Assembly: GCF_003591655.1 (NCBI RefSeq)
Contig: NZ_QVRA01000007.1
Span: 1 to 64,000 of the forward strand
Source: Sphingobium terrigena
GTDB taxonomy: Bacteria > Pseudomonadota > Alphaproteobacteria > Sphingomonadales > Sphingomonadaceae
Direction of reading: 5' to 3'
Length of the DNA stretch: 64,000 nucleotides
Both the position numbers and the translations under genes were made by a program. Every line of letters begins with the position of its first letter. The stretch's first letter is position 1. The notes under the pieces are model-generated. The model made no database searches and was not told the DNA's origin. It worked only from the letters and a program-made list of their open reading frames with translations. Below are positions 1 to 8,686 of this stretch, piece after piece.

Positions 1-60
1 GGCCTCCTGTTCCTTGATCATCCCGATAATCTGCGCTTCGGTAAAACGGCTCTTCCTCAT
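1..60 (-). CDS. IS3-family transposase OrfA, N-terminal fragment cut by the window edge
   Basis: Read leftward from the ATG at 60-58 the 20 visible codons give a protein starting MRKSRFTEAQIIGMIKEQEA, the characteristic opening of IS3-family OrfA proteins (helix-turn-helix DNA-binding subunit of the transposase). The gene continues beyond position 1, so intactness, the OrfB frame and the programmed frameshift cannot be judged. A GAGGAG-type ribosome-binding site (complement of 68-73) precedes the ATG. Together with the integrase further right it marks this end of the window as mobile DNA. Identity rests on the N-terminal motif only. Confidence 0.75.
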   Translation of the reverse strand, partial: MRKSRFTEAQIIGMIKEQEA

Positions 61-90
61 ACGTCTGCTCCTCTGTCGGCAGACTCTACA
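1..90 (-). mobile_element. Right end of an IS3-type insertion sequence (partial)
   Basis: The transposase start at 60 is preceded on the minus strand by about 30 bp beginning TGTAGAGTCTGCCGAC (complement of 75-90). IS3-family elements end in TG...CA, and a CA at 89-90 on the plus strand fits such an end. The exact boundary and target duplication cannot be proved because the other end is outside the window. Confidence 0.4.
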
Positions 91-149
91 TTAGAATGAG
101 GGAACTCTCGGGGGGCAGGTCACGGCGTTCGATCGGGAACGTGATGACC

Positions 150-338
150 TTACCCACGTTCGCCTCCTGTCTTGTCGATGACAGGCCAGCCATGAGCCTT
201 GTGGCGGGCGTTGGCGCAGGAGAGCGCTTCCGCGTGGGTCCGGAACTCCAGACTAGGCCATGCGATGCTACGCGGCTCGAACGACACAATGAAGCGTCCA
301 CCGAAAACGCAGGCGTGGATTTCAATCTGGTTAGGCAT
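150..338 (-). CDS. Hypothetical protein, 62 aa, element-encoded
   Basis: The ATG at 338 follows a GGGGTGG purine run and lies inside the last codons of the upstream 60-aa frame (8-bp overlap), which suggests translational coupling. The product is a small mixed-charge protein (MPNQIEIHACVF...) with no membrane segment or motif I can name. A longer reading from a TTG at 359 exists but has no better ribosome site. It is the third gene of a small leftward group that starts with a helix-turn-helix protein. Competing frames cover the same bases, so its reality rests on the tandem layout and coupling. No function can be given. Confidence 0.45.
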   Translation of the reverse strand: MPNQIEIHACVFGGRFIVSFEPRSIAWPSLEFRTHAEALSCANARHKAHGWPVIDKTGGERG

Positions 339-513
339 TGCCAGCCACCCCAAAAGCAAGAGGGGCGATCATCGCTGCATGATGAAAAGTCAGACCATGC
401 CGTGCAGCCAGATATTGGATGCGGGCGTGAGCCGTGCTATATGCGTTGCTGCTCTTCCCGGAGACAGCAGCGCCTTCGCCCTTATGGGCGGGGGCGTTTC
501 TCGTATATGCCAT
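331..513 (-). CDS. Hypothetical protein, 60 aa, element-encoded
   Basis: This short frame starts at an ATG 6 bp after the stop of the helix-turn-helix gene and ends overlapping the next small gene by 8 bp, so the three look like one transcription unit. The C-terminal half (ARIQYLAARHGLTFHHAAMI) is helical and resembles small conserved proteins I associate with sphingomonad integrase islands, but I cannot name a family. There is no signal peptide or membrane segment. It could be a spurious frame; the operon-like spacing is the main support. Confidence 0.45.
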   Translation of the reverse strand: MAYTRNAPAHKGEGAAVSGKSSNAYSTAHARIQYLAARHGLTFHHAAMIAPLAFGVAGNA

Positions 514-519
514 GGCTGA

Positions 520-684
520 TCACGCGGCCTCCGCAAGGCGGCGAATGCTGGCGATCTTAACCAGTCGGCGACCGCCTACACGGCTAGTCTCGATCCGGCC
601 TTCCTTCATCCAATTGTAGATAGTGGCGCGCGAAACACCGATTGATTTCGCAGCGTCCAGTACAGAGCAGCAGAGGGGTTCCAT
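520..684 (-). CDS. Small helix-turn-helix DNA-binding protein (excisionase/AlpA-like), 54 aa
   Basis: The 54-codon gene reads MEPLCCSVLDAAKSIGVSRA and continues TIYNWMKEGRIETSRVGGRR, then a short helical tail. This is the winged helix-turn-helix pattern of the excisionase/MerR-like HTH_17 group: a helix, the turn GVSRATIYNW as recognition helix, then a basic wing GRIETSRVGGRRLV. Proteins of this type act as recombination directionality factors or as regulators of integrated elements. It lies about 800 bp from the integrase, same strand, and heads two tiny genes. A GGAGAACGAC purine stretch precedes the ATG. Whether it controls excision or transcription cannot be decided from sequence. Confidence 0.8.
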   Translation of the reverse strand: MEPLCCSVLDAAKSIGVSRATIYNWMKEGRIETSRVGGRRLVKIASIRRLAEAA

Positions 685-806
685 GTCGTTCTCCGTCGTT
701 TGACGAATAGAGACATGGCTGGATCATTTTGCGCCGTTGAGGGTAGCCGGTTTGGCCCGCGTCCGGCATTTCACCCGTAACCAATCCGGCATCGCTCCCG
801 GACCGA

Positions 807-1487
807 CTACCACGGCCATTGTTCGCTTTCGCGAGGATGATTAAGGCCATGAACGGCCATGTCTGCGGTAGCCCAAATATAGTGTACTTTAAGCAGGTCG
901 CTTATTTCGCCTAAAGCATAATCCCGCGTAAACTCATCTTCGCTTTCAAGGTCACTAATAAGTTCGGGCATTATAGGCTTCACCGCGCTATCGATTGAAA
1001 GCCATCCGTCTTTTTTCTCTAATTGGATACGAAAATCGCGATAAAAAGGTATCGCATATTTTCGCATAGCCTCGAATCCGAGCCTAAACCTTTTCCCGGC
1101 GAAAAGTATCGCTTCGTCGCCACCCATTCCAGCTTCTCGCGCATCAAAAACGGCCTCTCCCGCGTCGAACCACTTAAATCTGTCATTCACGGCCCGTTTC
1201 ATTTTGGCAGCAGGAAACCCCTCAGCTACCAGTCGGGGCTTCGGAACACCTTCGGAATTGCTCTCGTTAACCCGGTATCCTGACCTGCCCCGCTCCATGG
1301 CCTTAGCTAATTCGGTTCGAACTTCTCGAGCAATGTCGGCATCCGAAAGAAGTAGGGCGCAAATCGTATCTACGAATTGGCCGCCATCTTGAAAGGCGGA
1401 ACCATTTAGCGCGTCAAGCGCGCGCCAATTTAATGTTTCGGGATTATCTGTTGGCGGAAACGTGCCGCCATCATCTACATCATTCAT
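807..1487 (-). CDS. Unrecognised 226-aa protein translationally coupled to the integrase
   Basis: I do not recognise this protein. It begins MNDVDDGGTFPPTDNPETLN, is soluble and acidic at both ends, and has no signal peptide, membrane helix, Walker motif or metal-binding cluster that I can see. Aromatic- and charge-rich segments lie at about residues 100-190 (for example MRKYAIPFYRDFRIQLEKKD), suggesting a compact alpha/beta or alpha fold. Its ATG overlaps the integrase stop codon by 4 bp (ATGA), so it is made from the same message. Local GC looks lower and codon use more relaxed than in the core genes to the right, consistent with acquired DNA. Possible roles are element maintenance, immunity or cargo; none is supported by a motif. 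Confidence 0.7.
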   Translation of the reverse strand: MNDVDDGGTFPPTDNPETLNWRALDALNGSAFQDGGQFVDTICALLLSDADIAREVRTELAKAMERGRSGYRVNESNSEGVPKPRLVAEGFPAAKMKRAVNDRFKWFDAGEAVFDAREAGMGGDEAILFAGKRFRLGFEAMRKYAIPFYRDFRIQLEKKDGWLSIDSAVKPIMPELISDLESEDEFTRDYALGEISDLLKVHYIWATADMAVHGLNHPRESEQWPW

Positions 1488-2713
1488 CCTGCCACCATGC
1501 GCACGACATTGCTGCCGCCTTCACAATAATTCGCCCATGCGGCCATCATTTCGCGCCGCTTCGCTAGCAGCGATCCGCGCCGATATGCTGCCTCAACCTT
1601 ATTCTTGATCACGTGCGCCAAGGCTGCCTCAGCGACATCGCTCGGAAAGCTGGTCTCTTCCGAAACCCAATCGCGGAATGCCGAACGCATACCATGGACA
1701 GTCCCGCTCTCGCGCGAGATTCCAGCATCGCGCAGGGCCTTTGCCATGGTCGCATCGCTCATCGCATCGCCCTTGCGTCCAGGGAACACAATGTCACTTG
1801 TGCGCAATTCTTTTGCCCGCTGCACGATTGCCAAAGAACGATCGCTGAGGGGGACAACATGCTCTTTGCCAGCCTTCATGCGATCGGCCGGAATGATCCA
1901 CAGCCTCGCGGTCAGGTCGATCTCATCCCAGGTCGCGCCTCTGACTTCGCCCGATCGCGCCGCAGTCAGGATTGCAAATTCGAGCGCTAGATTGCCGATG
2001 GTTTCATTGCTCCGTATCCGGCCCACCAGATTGGCAACTTCGATGTACGGTAGGGCTGCGAAGTTCCCCTTGCTGCCGCGCTGCGGCCCCAAGCCAAGCC
2101 CTACCGCGCCATTCGATACCTGAGTATCGCGGTATTCCCTCGCATGTGCCCAATCGAGGATCGCCATGATGCGCTGGCGCACGCGGCGCGCGGTTTCAGG
2201 GCGTTTCTGCCAAACATCTGCGACAGCCTCTACAACCTGATTCACGCCGATCTTATCGACGGGCAAATGCCCCAACTTGGGATAGGCATATGTCTCCAGC
2301 GTGTTCTTCCACTGATCGACATGCTTGCCATTGCTCCAGACCACTTTGCGTTCCGCGTGAACGATCTCAGCAGCTTCTTTGAAGGTGGGCACCTTGCGTA
2401 TAGCGCGGCGGCGCTCCGCACGTGTAAGGATGGGCATCCCGTCGCGACCAGCCTTGCGTAGCGCGCGCGCTTTTTCGCGCGCCTCAGCAAGTGTCAGGTC
2501 AGCGAAGGGGCCAAGGCCCATGTCACGGCGCTTGCCTTCCCCATCCCGCACGCGGGCAATCCAACTGCGCGCACCCGATGGACTGACACAGAGGATCAAG
2601 CTTTCGCCCACCGAATGGCGACCCGGCGCGCGCGCCATTGAATTGACTTCGGTAACCGTGGCGGGCTTTGCCCTGCGTTTTCTCGGTTCGGCCATGTTTG
2701 TCTCCACCACCAT
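1484..2713 (-). CDS. int: Tyrosine recombinase/integrase of the island (P4-like)
   Basis: This is a site-specific recombinase of 409 aa. The N-terminal part (about 20-90) is the Arm-DNA-binding domain typical of P4-type integrases (SGARSWIARVRDGEGKRRDM, then MGLGPFADLTLAEAREKARA). A core-binding domain follows at about 110-200 and the catalytic domain at about 215-400. Catalytic residues are visible: Arg in TAARSGEVRG, His and Arg in HGMRSAFRDW, a second His in LAHVIKN and the Tyr nucleophile in VEAAYRRG. I chose the ATG at 2713 because GGGGA lies just upstream; a GTG at 2722 is possible. Its start faces a tRNA-His 3'-end fragment, as expected for an integrase beside its att site. A LexA-type box lies about 50 bp upstream. 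Confidence 0.92.
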   Translation of the reverse strand: MVVETNMAEPRKRRAKPATVTEVNSMARAPGRHSVGESLILCVSPSGARSWIARVRDGEGKRRDMGLGPFADLTLAEAREKARALRKAGRDGMPILTRAERRRAIRKVPTFKEAAEIVHAERKVVWSNGKHVDQWKNTLETYAYPKLGHLPVDKIGVNQVVEAVADVWQKRPETARRVRQRIMAILDWAHAREYRDTQVSNGAVGLGLGPQRGSKGNFAALPYIEVANLVGRIRSNETIGNLALEFAILTAARSGEVRGATWDEIDLTARLWIIPADRMKAGKEHVVPLSDRSLAIVQRAKELRTSDIVFPGRKGDAMSDATMAKALRDAGISRESGTVHGMRSAFRDWVSEETSFPSDVAEAALAHVIKNKVEAAYRRGSLLAKRREMMAAWANYCEGGSNVVRMVAG

Positions 2714-2759
2714 GTTCCCCACTCAGGGGACTAGCTGTGGTTAGACACTATTCGACATC

Positions 2760-2774
2760 GTTCTACAACTGTTC
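2760..2774. promoter_or_regulatory. Candidate LexA (SOS) box upstream of the integrase
   Basis: The sequence GTTCTACAACTGTTC matches the alphaproteobacterial LexA consensus GTTC-N7-GTTC exactly. It lies 47-61 bp upstream of the integrase ATG, where a repressor would block the promoter. By a rough estimate an 8-base match in 140 bp on two strands is unlikely by chance (well under 1 percent). Function is inferred. Confidence 0.5.
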
Positions 2775-2826
2775 TATTCAAATCGGCTGAAAAGCGTCCG
2801 CATTTAGATGCGGTTAGACGCGCTTA

Positions 2827-2849
2827 GTTCGAATCCCGGCAGTCACCCC
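2827..2849 (+). other. Attachment-site remnant: 3' end of a tRNA-His gene
   Basis: The stretch starts with a T-loop (GTTCGAATC), continues with CCGG as the 3' side of a T-stem and then CAGTCACC followed by CC. CAGTCAC plus C73 is the acceptor 3' side typical of tRNA-His, where an extra G at -1 pairs with C73. The bases upstream (CGCGCTTA) do not pair with the T-stem, so this is not an intact tRNA. Integrases of this type recombine within tRNA 3' ends and leave a duplicated 3' fragment at the distal end. The intact tRNA-His should therefore lie at the left end of the island, outside the window. Confidence 0.55.
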
Positions 2850-2862
2850 TTCCGCCATTCGC

Positions 2863-3228
2863 TTACCCATAAATTCCCGGCGATAGCCGCCGCAAACTGA
2901 TCTCGCGCTGCCGGGTTGGCTCCACTGTCCGCACGGATGGTTCCGCGATCACCGCCAGCGGATCGACCTGGCGGCTCAGCAACAGGCCGCATCGTTCCTC
3001 GCCGCGCCAGATCACCGTGCCGCATACTTCCAGATAGTCGGCGATTACCGTGACGCGTGCGCCAATCGGCGGCAAGTAGAAGCCGGTGACCAATGCGCCA
3101 TAAGCGGAAATATTCTGGATGGTAATCGGCTCGGTCACGCCATCCCACAGCAAAGTCGCGCGGGCATTGGCCACGAAGCGGCTTTCGCGGCGGCGCTCGA
3201 CCTGGGGTCGATAATGGACGCTGTTCAT
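2863..3228 (-). CDS. PilZ-domain protein
   Basis: A single-domain protein of 121 aa. It carries the two c-di-GMP-binding signatures of PilZ domains: an arginine cluster near the start (VERRRESRF) and, about 25 residues later, the N-I-S-x-x-G motif (IQNISAYGALV). PilZ proteins bind cyclic di-GMP and relay it to motility or envelope targets. I start at the ATG at 3228, which has a GGGAGA site; the frame is open 12 codons further. The divergent promoter and short spacing to secA place it in core DNA just outside the island. A diguanylate cyclase in this window (24040-25191) could contribute its ligand, but no direct link is visible. Confidence 0.75.
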   Translation of the reverse strand: MNSVHYRPQVERRRESRFVANARATLLWDGVTEPITIQNISAYGALVTGFYLPPIGARVTVIADYLEVCGTVIWRGEERCGLLLSRQVDPLAVIAEPSVRTVEPTRQREISLRRLSPGIYG

Positions 3229-3351
3229 CTCTGTCTCCCGGCTTCCCCCCAGGATCAGATGCAATTGTGTCGCAGCAACCTTGCAGAAGCGATAAGCGGG
3301 CTGGTTAATCGGGGGGCAGGCAAGAAACGGCTCGCCCGCCCCGTCCGGTGA

Positions 3352-6078
3352 TCAGGCCAGCGCGCCGTGGCAATGCTTGTATTTCTGCCCCGATCCGCAG
3401 GGGCAGAGCGCATTGCGGCTGATGTCGAGATTGGCGAACTCGCCAGCAGGCGCCAGCGGCGCACGCGGGATCGTCGTCGTAATTCCGCCGAAAGTCCCGG
3501 CGTCGAAATCGGCGCTGTTATCGTCGCCCGAAAACGGGTCGATATGGGTCGTGATGAAATCGGGCAGCACCGGCAGATCGAATTCCGGCATCGGCGCGTC
3601 CATGCGGAATTGCACCCGCGCGATCGATCCGGTCACATCCTCACGGATATTTTCCAGCATCCGCTCGAACAGGGCGAAGGCTTCCTGCTTATATTCGTTG
3701 ATCGGCGTCTTTTGCGCATAGGCGCGCAGATGTACGACCTGCCGCAGGGCGTCGAGCGTCGAAAGATGCTCCTTCCAGTGATGGTCCAGGCTCTGGAGCA
3801 GGATCGACTTTTCGATCATGTGCCAGTCGGCCGCATCGACCTCCTTGACCTTCTCCTCGACCGCTGCATTGGCCAGCGCGGTCAACCGCTCCTCGATCAT
3901 CTCAGGATCGACCGCATCTTCGGTCAGCCAGGCGTCGAAATCGGGTTCAAGCCCCAATATCTCGGACGTCCGCGCCTTCAGCTTGGCGATATCCCATTGT
4001 TCGGGATAGGTGCCGGGCGGGCAGGCGCTGCCGACGATGTCGTTGACTGTTTCATGGCGCATGTCGGTGACCACGTCGTCCACCGTGTCCGCATCCATGA
4101 TGTCCGACCGCTGCTCGTAGATCACCTTGCGCTGATCGTTCATCACGTCATCATATTCGACGACCTGCTTGCGAATGTCGTAGTTGCGCGCCTCGACCTT
4201 CTTCTGCGCGGTCTCGATCGCCTTGCTCAACCATTTGGACGGGGGCAGCGCCTCGCCATCTTCCAGGTTGGATCGGATCATCTTGGCGAACATCGTGTCC
4301 GGGCCAAAGATGCGCATCAGGTCATCGTCCAGGCTGAGGTAGAAGCGCGACAGGCCCGGATCGCCCTGACGGCCCGAACGGCCGCGCAGCTGATTGTCGA
4401 TACGGCGGCTTTCATGCCGCTCGGTCGCCAGCACGAACAGGCCGCCCGCCGCCAGCACTTCGGCCTTTTCGGCTGCGATTTCCGCCTTGATCGCTTCGAT
4501 CGCCGCGTCACGCTCCGGCCCTTCGGGCATATCGCGCAATTCGTCCTCGACCCGCAGTTCCAGATTGCCGCCCAGCTGAATGTCGGTGCCGCGCCCGGCC
4601 ATGTTGGTGGCGATCGTCACCACGCCCTTGCGCCCGGCCTGCGCGACGATATGCGCCTCGCTCTCATGGAAGCGCGCGTTCAGCACCGCGTGCGGCACGC
4701 CTTCCTGATTGAGGAATTCGGACAGCATTTCGGACTTTTCGATCGACACCGTACCGACCAGCACCGGCTGGCCCTTTTCGGCATGTTCCTTGATCGTGCG
4801 GGCAATGCCGCGAAACTTGTCCTCGATATTCTTGTAGAAACTGTCCTGCTCGTCGATCCGCTGCACCGGCTTGTTGGTGGGGATGGTGACGACGTTCATC
4901 TTGTAGATTTCGTAAAATTCGGTCGCTTCGGTCGAAGCGGTGCCGGTCATGCCCGAAATCTTGGGATACATGCGAAAATAATTCTGGAAGGTGACCGAAG
5001 CGAGGGTTTGGTTCTCCGGCTCGATCTGGACGCCTTCCTTGGCTTCCACCGCCTGGTGCAGGCCGTCCGACCAGCGGCGTCCGTCCATCATGCGGCCGGT
5101 AAATTCGTCGATGATGACGACCTTGCCGTCCTTGACGATATAATCGATGTCGCGGCGGAACATCACGACCGCGCGCAGCGCCTGGTTCACATGATGGACG
5201 ACCTGCGTATTCTCGAAATCATAGAGGTTGCTGCCCTGGAGCAGCCCCGCATCCTCCAGCAGCCGCTCGATCTTCTCGGTGCCATCCTCGGTCAGGGTGA
5301 CGGAGCGTTGCTTTTCATCCTTCTCATAATCACTTTCGGTGATTTGCTTCACGATCGCGTTGACCGAGACATAGAGTTCGGACTTGTCGTCGGTCGGCCC
5401 GGAAATGATCAGCGGCGTGCGCGCTTCATCGATCAGGATCGAGTCCACCTCATCGACGATAGCATAGTTGAAAGGGCGCTGGACCATCGACGCGCGGTCA
5501 TATTTCATATTGTCGCGCAGATAGTCGAAACCCAGCTCGTTATTGGTCGCATAGGTGATGTCGGCGGCATAGGCGGCGCGGCGCTGGTCCTCGCTGATGT
5601 TGGGGACGATAACCCCGGTTGTCAGCCCAAGGAAGCGATAGACCTGCCCCATCCATTCGCAGTCGCGGCTGGCCAGATAGTCGTTCACGGTGACGACATG
5701 GACGCCCTTACCCTCCAGCGCGTTCAGATAGGTCGCCAGCGTCGCCACCAGGGTCTTGCCCTCACCCGTGCGCATCTCGGCGATTTCGCCGCGATGCAGG
5801 ACGATGCCGCCCACCATCTGCACGTCGAAATGGCGCATCCCCAGCACCCGCACAGCGGCTTCGCGCACCGTGGCAAAGGCTTCGGGCAGCAGGTCGTCCA
5901 GCGTCTCGCCAGCGGCCAGCCGTTCGCGGAATCGCACCGTCTGCGCCGCCAGTTCCTCGTCGCTCAACGCCTGAACCGCCGGCTCGAACGAGGCGATCTT
6001 GTCGACGATCTTGCCCAGCGATTTCACATAGCGTTCGTTGGACGATCCGAAAATGGACTTGGCGAGGGCGCCGAACAT
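3352..6078 (-). CDS. secA: Preprotein translocase ATPase SecA
   Basis: SecA drives secretory proteins through the SecYEG channel using ATP. The 908-aa length is normal for alphaproteobacteria. Visible landmarks are the Walker A segment MRTGEGKTL, the [15 protein letters not shown]alker B region with the DEAD-like motif, the preprotein cross-linking domain, helicase motif NMAGRGTDI and motif [13 protein letters not shown], the helical scaffold, and the zinc-binding C-terminus [14 protein letters not shown], which contacts SecB and membranes. I chose the ATG at 6078 ([11 protein letters not shown]) because AGGAAA precedes it; a GTG at 6093 adds five unlikely residues. Transcription is divergent from argJ. 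Confidence 0.98.
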   Translation of the reverse strand: MFGALAKSIFGSSNERYVKSLGKIVDKIASFEPAVQALSDEELAAQTVRFRERLAAGETLDDLLPEAFATVREAAVRVLGMRHFDVQMVGGIVLHRGEIAEMRTGEGKTLVATLATYLNALEGKGVHVVTVNDYLASRDCEWMGQVYRFLGLTTGVIVPNISEDQRRAAYAADITYATNNELGFDYLRDNMKYDRASMVQRPFNYAIVDEVDSILIDEARTPLIISGPTDDKSELYVSVNAIVKQITESDYEKDEKQRSVTLTEDGTEKIERLLEDAGLLQGSNLYDFENTQVVHHVNQALRAVVMFRRDIDYIVKDGKVVIIDEFTGRMMDGRRWSDGLHQAVEAKEGVQIEPENQTLASVTFQNYFRMYPKISGMTGTASTEATEFYEIYKMNVVTIPTNKPVQRIDEQDSFYKNIEDKFRGIARTIKEHAEKGQPVLVGTVSIEKSEMLSEFLNQEGVPHAVLNARFHESEAHIVAQAGRKGVVTIATNMAGRGTDIQLGGNLELRVEDELRDMPEGPERDAAIEAIKAEIAAEKAEVLAAGGLFVLATERHESRRIDNQLRGRSGRQGDPGLSRFYLSLDDDLMRIFGPDTMFAKMIRSNLEDGEALPPSKWLSKAIETAQKKVEARNYDIRKQVVEYDDVMNDQRKVIYEQRSDIMDADTVDDVVTDMRHETVNDIVGSACPPGTYPEQWDIAKLKARTSEILGLEPDFDAWLTEDAVDPEMIEERLTALANAAVEEKVKEVDAADWHMIEKSILLQSLDHHWKEHLSTLDALRQVVHLRAYAQKTPINEYKQEAFALFERMLENIREDVTGSIARVQFRMDAPMPEFDLPVLPDFITTHIDPFSGDDNSADFDAGTFGGITTTIPRAPLAPAGEFANLDISRNALCPCGSGQKYKHCHGALA

Positions 6079-6270
6079 GCAATTTCCTGACACAATAGGG
6101 AAGCGCGCCCGGACAAGGGACCACGCGCAGACATGCGCGGCGATTTAGGGAGCGCTCAACCGATAGTCAATCAAATCGCCGATAGGCGCGTGCGACGCTC
6201 GCGAACAAATTTGACCGCGAATCCGCTCGCTCCGGTTTGACGACCGGCACGATTGCGCTAAGCGACGGCC

Positions 6271-7497
6271 ATGACTGATCGCTCCCCCCTCGCCCCCGCC
6301 GCCTTCCCGGTCCTGCCCTCGATTGCCGGCGTGACCCTCCGCCGCGCTCGCGCCGGATATAAGGCGTGGGAGCGGTGCGACCTTACCTATGTCGAACTGG
6401 ATGCCGGCACAGCGGTCGCCGGTGTGACGACGCAGAGCAAATGCCCCTCCCCCGAAGTCGAATGGTGCCGCGACGCCATTCCCCTGGGGTCTGCGCGCGC
6501 GCTGGTGGTCAATGCGGGCAATGCCAACGCCTTTACCGGTCATCGCGGCCGCGCAGCGGTGGAGGCGATCGCGGCCAAGGTCGCCAATCACCTTTCCTGC
6601 CTGCCGTCGGACATTTTCATCTCCTCGACCGGGGTGATCGGTGTGCCGCTGCCTATCGACAAGGCAGAGGCAGGGCTGGAAGCCGCCTTCGCCGCCGCTC
6701 CCTGTAGTTGGGAGGATGCCGCCAATAGCATCGGCACCACCGACACTTTCGCCAAGGGCGCGCATGTCTCCGCCATGGTCGGGGAGACGCGGGTCGATCT
6801 GGTCGGCATCATCAAGGGATCGGGCATGATTGCCCCGGATATGGCGACGATGCTGGGCTATATCTTCACCGACGCCGCGATCGACCCTGTGCTGCTGCAA
6901 TCCATGCTGTCTGCGGCGAACAAGCGGACTTTCTCCTGCATCACGGTCGATAGCGACACCTCCACCAGCGACACGGTGCTGGCCTTCGCGACCGGCAAGG
7001 CGGGCAATGCGCCGCTGACCAGCATGGACGATGCCGGCGCGGATGCCTTTGCCGCTGCGCTGACAGACCTCTGCCGTCAACTCGCCCATCTGGTCGTGCG
7101 CGATGGCGAGGGCGCGACCAAGTTCGTGGAGATCAGCGTCGAAGGCGCGACCAGCGACGAGAGCGCGCATCGCATCGCCCTGTCGATCGCCAATTCCCCC
7201 CTGGTCAAGACCGCGATCGCTGGTGAGGACGCCAATTGGGGCCGGGTCGTCATGGCGATCGGGAAGGCAGGTGAACCGGCTGATCGCGACCTGCTCTCGA
7301 TCCGCTTTGGCGCAACCCAGGTCGCGACCGGTGGCCTGGCGGTCGAAGGTTATGACGAAGCCCCCGTCACCGCGCATCTGAAAGGCCAGGACATCGTCAT
7401 CGGCGTCGATCTGGGCCTGGGCGAGGGCCGCGCGACGGTGTGGACCTGCGACCTGACCCATGGCTATATCTCGATCAACGCGGACTATCGCAGCTGA
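6271..7497 (+). CDS. argJ: Bifunctional ornithine acetyltransferase / N-acetylglutamate synthase ArgJ
   Basis: ArgJ moves the acetyl group from N-acetylornithine to glutamate in the cyclic arginine pathway. The 408-aa precursor is cut autocatalytically before a threonine that becomes the nucleophile: here KGSGMIAPDMATML with the scissile bond before Thr193. The oxyanion-hole region SSTGVIGVPLP (about 119-129) and the C-terminal ending NADYRS fit the family. The gene starts 192 bp from secA in the opposite direction, so both promoters lie in that gap. It overlaps the next gene by one base (TGATG), indicating a two-gene operon. Whether it is mono- or bifunctional cannot be read from sequence alone. 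Confidence 0.96.
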   Translation: MTDRSPLAPAAFPVLPSIAGVTLRRARAGYKAWERCDLTYVELDAGTAVAGVTTQSKCPSPEVEWCRDAIPLGSARALVVNAGNANAFTGHRGRAAVEAIAAKVANHLSCLPSDIFISSTGVIGVPLPIDKAEAGLEAAFAAAPCSWEDAANSIGTTDTFAKGAHVSAMVGETRVDLVGIIKGSGMIAPDMATMLGYIFTDAAIDPVLLQSMLSAANKRTFSCITVDSDTSTSDTVLAFATGKAGNAPLTSMDDAGADAFAAALTDLCRQLAHLVVRDGEGATKFVEISVEGATSDESAHRIALSIANSPLVKTAIAGEDANWGRVVMAIGKAGEPADRDLLSIRFGATQVATGGLAVEGYDEAPVTAHLKGQDIVIGVDLGLGEGRATVWTCDLTHGYISINADYRS

Positions 7498-8294
7498 TGC
7501 TGGACCTGCACGCCCCGGTCGTCACGCTGATGCGGGACGTCGCCCGTGACATTGTGATGCCCCGCTACCAGAATCTGGCCAGCAGCGAGATCAGTGCCAA
7601 GGCGGACGCCGACGATCTGGTCACCATCGCCGACAAGGAAAGCGAAATCCGGCTGGCCGAAGGACTCGCCGCGATCCTGCCCGAAGCCGGCATCATCGGC
7701 GAGGAAGCCTGCGCCGCCGATCCGTCGATACTGGATCGCGCGGGCGACGGCCTCAACTGGATCATCGACCCGATCGACGGCACTGGCAATTTCGCTGCTG
7801 GCAGGCCGCCCTTCGGCATCATGATCGCACTGGCCGACGCCGGGACGACGCTGGCGGGCTGGATCCTCGATCCGATCAGCGGGCGGATCTGCCACGCGAT
7901 GCTGGGCGGCGGCAGTCACATCAATGACGAACGGGTGGAGGCGCGCGAAAGTGGCGGTGATCTGCCGATCGCGGCGCTGGCGGTCTATTTCATGAGCGCG
8001 CAAGAACGCGCCGACATCACCCGCCGCTCGCAGGACAGGTTCGCGCTGGTCGATATTCCCCGCTGCGCCGCCGAACAATATCCCCGGCTGGTACTGGGCC
8101 AGAATGACGTGTCGGTATTCGCGCGGACCCTGCCCTGGGATCATGCGGCAGGCACATTATTCCTGAACGAAGCGGGCGGCTGCTGCCAGCGGCTCGACGG
8201 CACGCCCTATGTCGTGGGTGACACGCGCCGCGGCCTGCTCGGCGCATCCTCGCCGCGCCTGTGGGACAGGGCGGCGGAGATATTATTCCGCTGA
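7497..8294 (+). CDS. Inositol-monophosphatase-family phosphatase
   Basis: A 265-aa member of the Mg-dependent, lithium-sensitive phosphatase superfamily. All three metal-binding motifs are present: GEEACA (about 79-84), DPIDGTGNF (about 98-106) and PWDHAAG (near 215). Family members hydrolyse inositol-1-phosphate, histidinol phosphate or 3'-phosphoadenosine phosphates, and the motifs alone do not separate these. The start at 7497 overlaps the argJ stop by one base, so the pair is probably co-transcribed. The link to argJ would fit an amino-acid role (HisN-like histidinol phosphatase), but this is inference. A long upstream extension of the frame only repeats argJ in another frame and is rejected. 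Confidence 0.85.
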   Translation: MLDLHAPVVTLMRDVARDIVMPRYQNLASSEISAKADADDLVTIADKESEIRLAEGLAAILPEAGIIGEEACAADPSILDRAGDGLNWIIDPIDGTGNFAAGRPPFGIMIALADAGTTLAGWILDPISGRICHAMLGGGSHINDERVEARESGGDLPIAALAVYFMSAQERADITRRSQDRFALVDIPRCAAEQYPRLVLGQNDVSVFARTLPWDHAAGTLFLNEAGGCCQRLDGTPYVVGDTRRGLLGASSPRLWDRAAEILFR

Positions 8295-8298
8295 TTAT

Positions 8299-8327
8299 CC
8301 GGGCCTCGTCTCTATAACAAAGCCCGG
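8299..8327. terminator. Possible bidirectional terminator between converging genes
   Basis: CCGGGC and GCCCGG form a 6-bp inverted repeat around a 17-base loop in the 42-bp gap between the phosphatase gene and trxA, which converge here. There is no clear T-run, so termination strength is uncertain. Confidence 0.35.
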
Positions 8328-8336
8328 ACTATCAAA

Positions 8337-8657
8337 TCAGAGAACGCTCTCGATCCAGCTCTTGAGCGCGCTCTTGGGCGCAGCGCCGACCTTGGTGGCC
8401 GCCGGTTCGCCATTTTTGAACAGGATCATCGTCGGGATGCCACGCACGCCATATTGACCGGGCGCGTCGGGATTTTCATCGATATTGACCTTGGCGATCG
8501 TGATCTTCTCGCCCAGTTCGTCGGAGATTTCCTCCAGCGCCGGGCCGATCATCTTGCACGGGCCGCACCATTCGGCCCAGAAATCGACGAGCACCGGCTT
8601 GTCGGAATCGATCACGTCAGCCTTGAAGCTGCTGTCGGTAACTACCTTGGTGGCCAT
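8337..8657 (-). CDS. trxA: Thioredoxin TrxA
   Basis: A cytoplasmic dithiol reductant of 106 aa, the normal size. The active site [13 protein letters not shown] has Cys31 and Cys34; the usual first residues DFWA-x-WCGPCK are kept, and the cis-Pro loop [12 protein letters not shown] is present. It is the last gene of the addB-addA direction and starts only 29 bp after addA, with AAGGAGAC as a ribosome site. It could share the addA message or have its own promoter in the addA end. Confidence 0.97.
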   Translation of the reverse strand: MATKVVTDSSFKADVIDSDKPVLVDFWAEWCGPCKMIGPALEEISDELGEKITIAKVNIDENPDAPGQYGVRGIPTMILFKNGEPAATKVGAAPKSALKSWIESVL

Positions 8658-8686
8658 GTTGAAGTCTCCTTGTCTTGAGGCGCTAT

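Noticed and set aside
2827..2849. An intact tRNA gene at the island edge
   Set aside because: Only the T-loop and acceptor 3' side fit; the upstream bases do not pair, so it is a remnant.
3367..6090. Long open frame (907 aa) on the plus strand opposite secA
   Set aside because: It is an antisense shadow of secA caused by high-GC codon use; it has no known motif and no spaced ribosome site.
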